A DNA stretch of 5,040 nt. Origin: Chitinophagales bacterium (GTDB taxonomy: Bacteria > Bacteroidota > Bacteroidia > Chitinophagales > UBA2359). Below are positions 4,976 through 5,040 of the stretch, piece by piece. The position numbers and the translations under genes were made by a program. The stretch covers positions 1-5,040 of the forward strand of contig JAHDDN010000078.1 of the NCBI GenBank assembly GCA_020629335.1, read 5' to 3'. The notes under the pieces are model-generated. The model was not told the origin of the DNA. It saw only the letters and a list, made by a program, of their open reading frames with translations, and ran no database searches. Position 1 is the first letter of the stretch. Each line of letters opens with the position of its first letter.

Positions 4976-5040
4976 ACTATTAATTATTTCACATTTAGCT
5001 ATTATTTAAAACTGCTATGATAATGTTCAGATTAATTTCA

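Overview
The window comes from an AT-rich member of the Bacteroidota. The strongest evidence is the large plus-strand gene at 3271-4908. It encodes a secreted protein with a signal peptide and a C-terminal type IX secretion (Por secretion tail) sorting domain, and that system is confined to this phylum and close relatives. Start codons preceded by A/T-rich leaders without Shine-Dalgarno sequences fit the same phylum. A saprospirian or related marine/gliding lineage is plausible, but the sequence does not prove it.

Layout. (1) Positions 1-220 are AT-rich with no convincing gene, only a possible broken lipoprotein-like frame. (2) Positions 221-1776 hold two copies of a complete small transcription unit, repeated in tandem with a period of about 894 bases. 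Each copy has a long conserved non-coding leader, a promoter-like pair, a gene for a small protein with a double-glycine leader, and a hairpin terminator carrying the same stem sequence. A 230-base non-homologous spacer lies between them. (3) Positions 1871-2814 carry a probable two-gene minus-strand operon: a single-pass membrane protein with a highly basic tail, then a VOC (glyoxalase/bleomycin-resistance fold) protein. (4) Positions 2815-3270 form a divergent intergenic region filled with two adjacent long imperfect palindromes, the second containing nested small hairpins. (5) Positions 3271-4908 encode the type IX-secreted protein, followed by a strong intrinsic terminator at 4940-4975.

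How the parts may work together. The paired small proteins have leaders that fit the double-glycine processing consensus, so they are probably cleaved and exported by a peptidase-containing ABC transporter. No such transporter is present here and it would have to be encoded elsewhere. They look like a locally expanding family of secreted peptides of unknown activity. They contain no cysteine, which argues against lanthipeptide-type or disulfide-stabilised products. The membrane protein/VOC pair and the type IX-secreted protein show no visible functional link to them. The most unusual signals are the duplicated export-peptide units with their conserved non-coding leaders, and the double palindrome before the secreted-protein gene.
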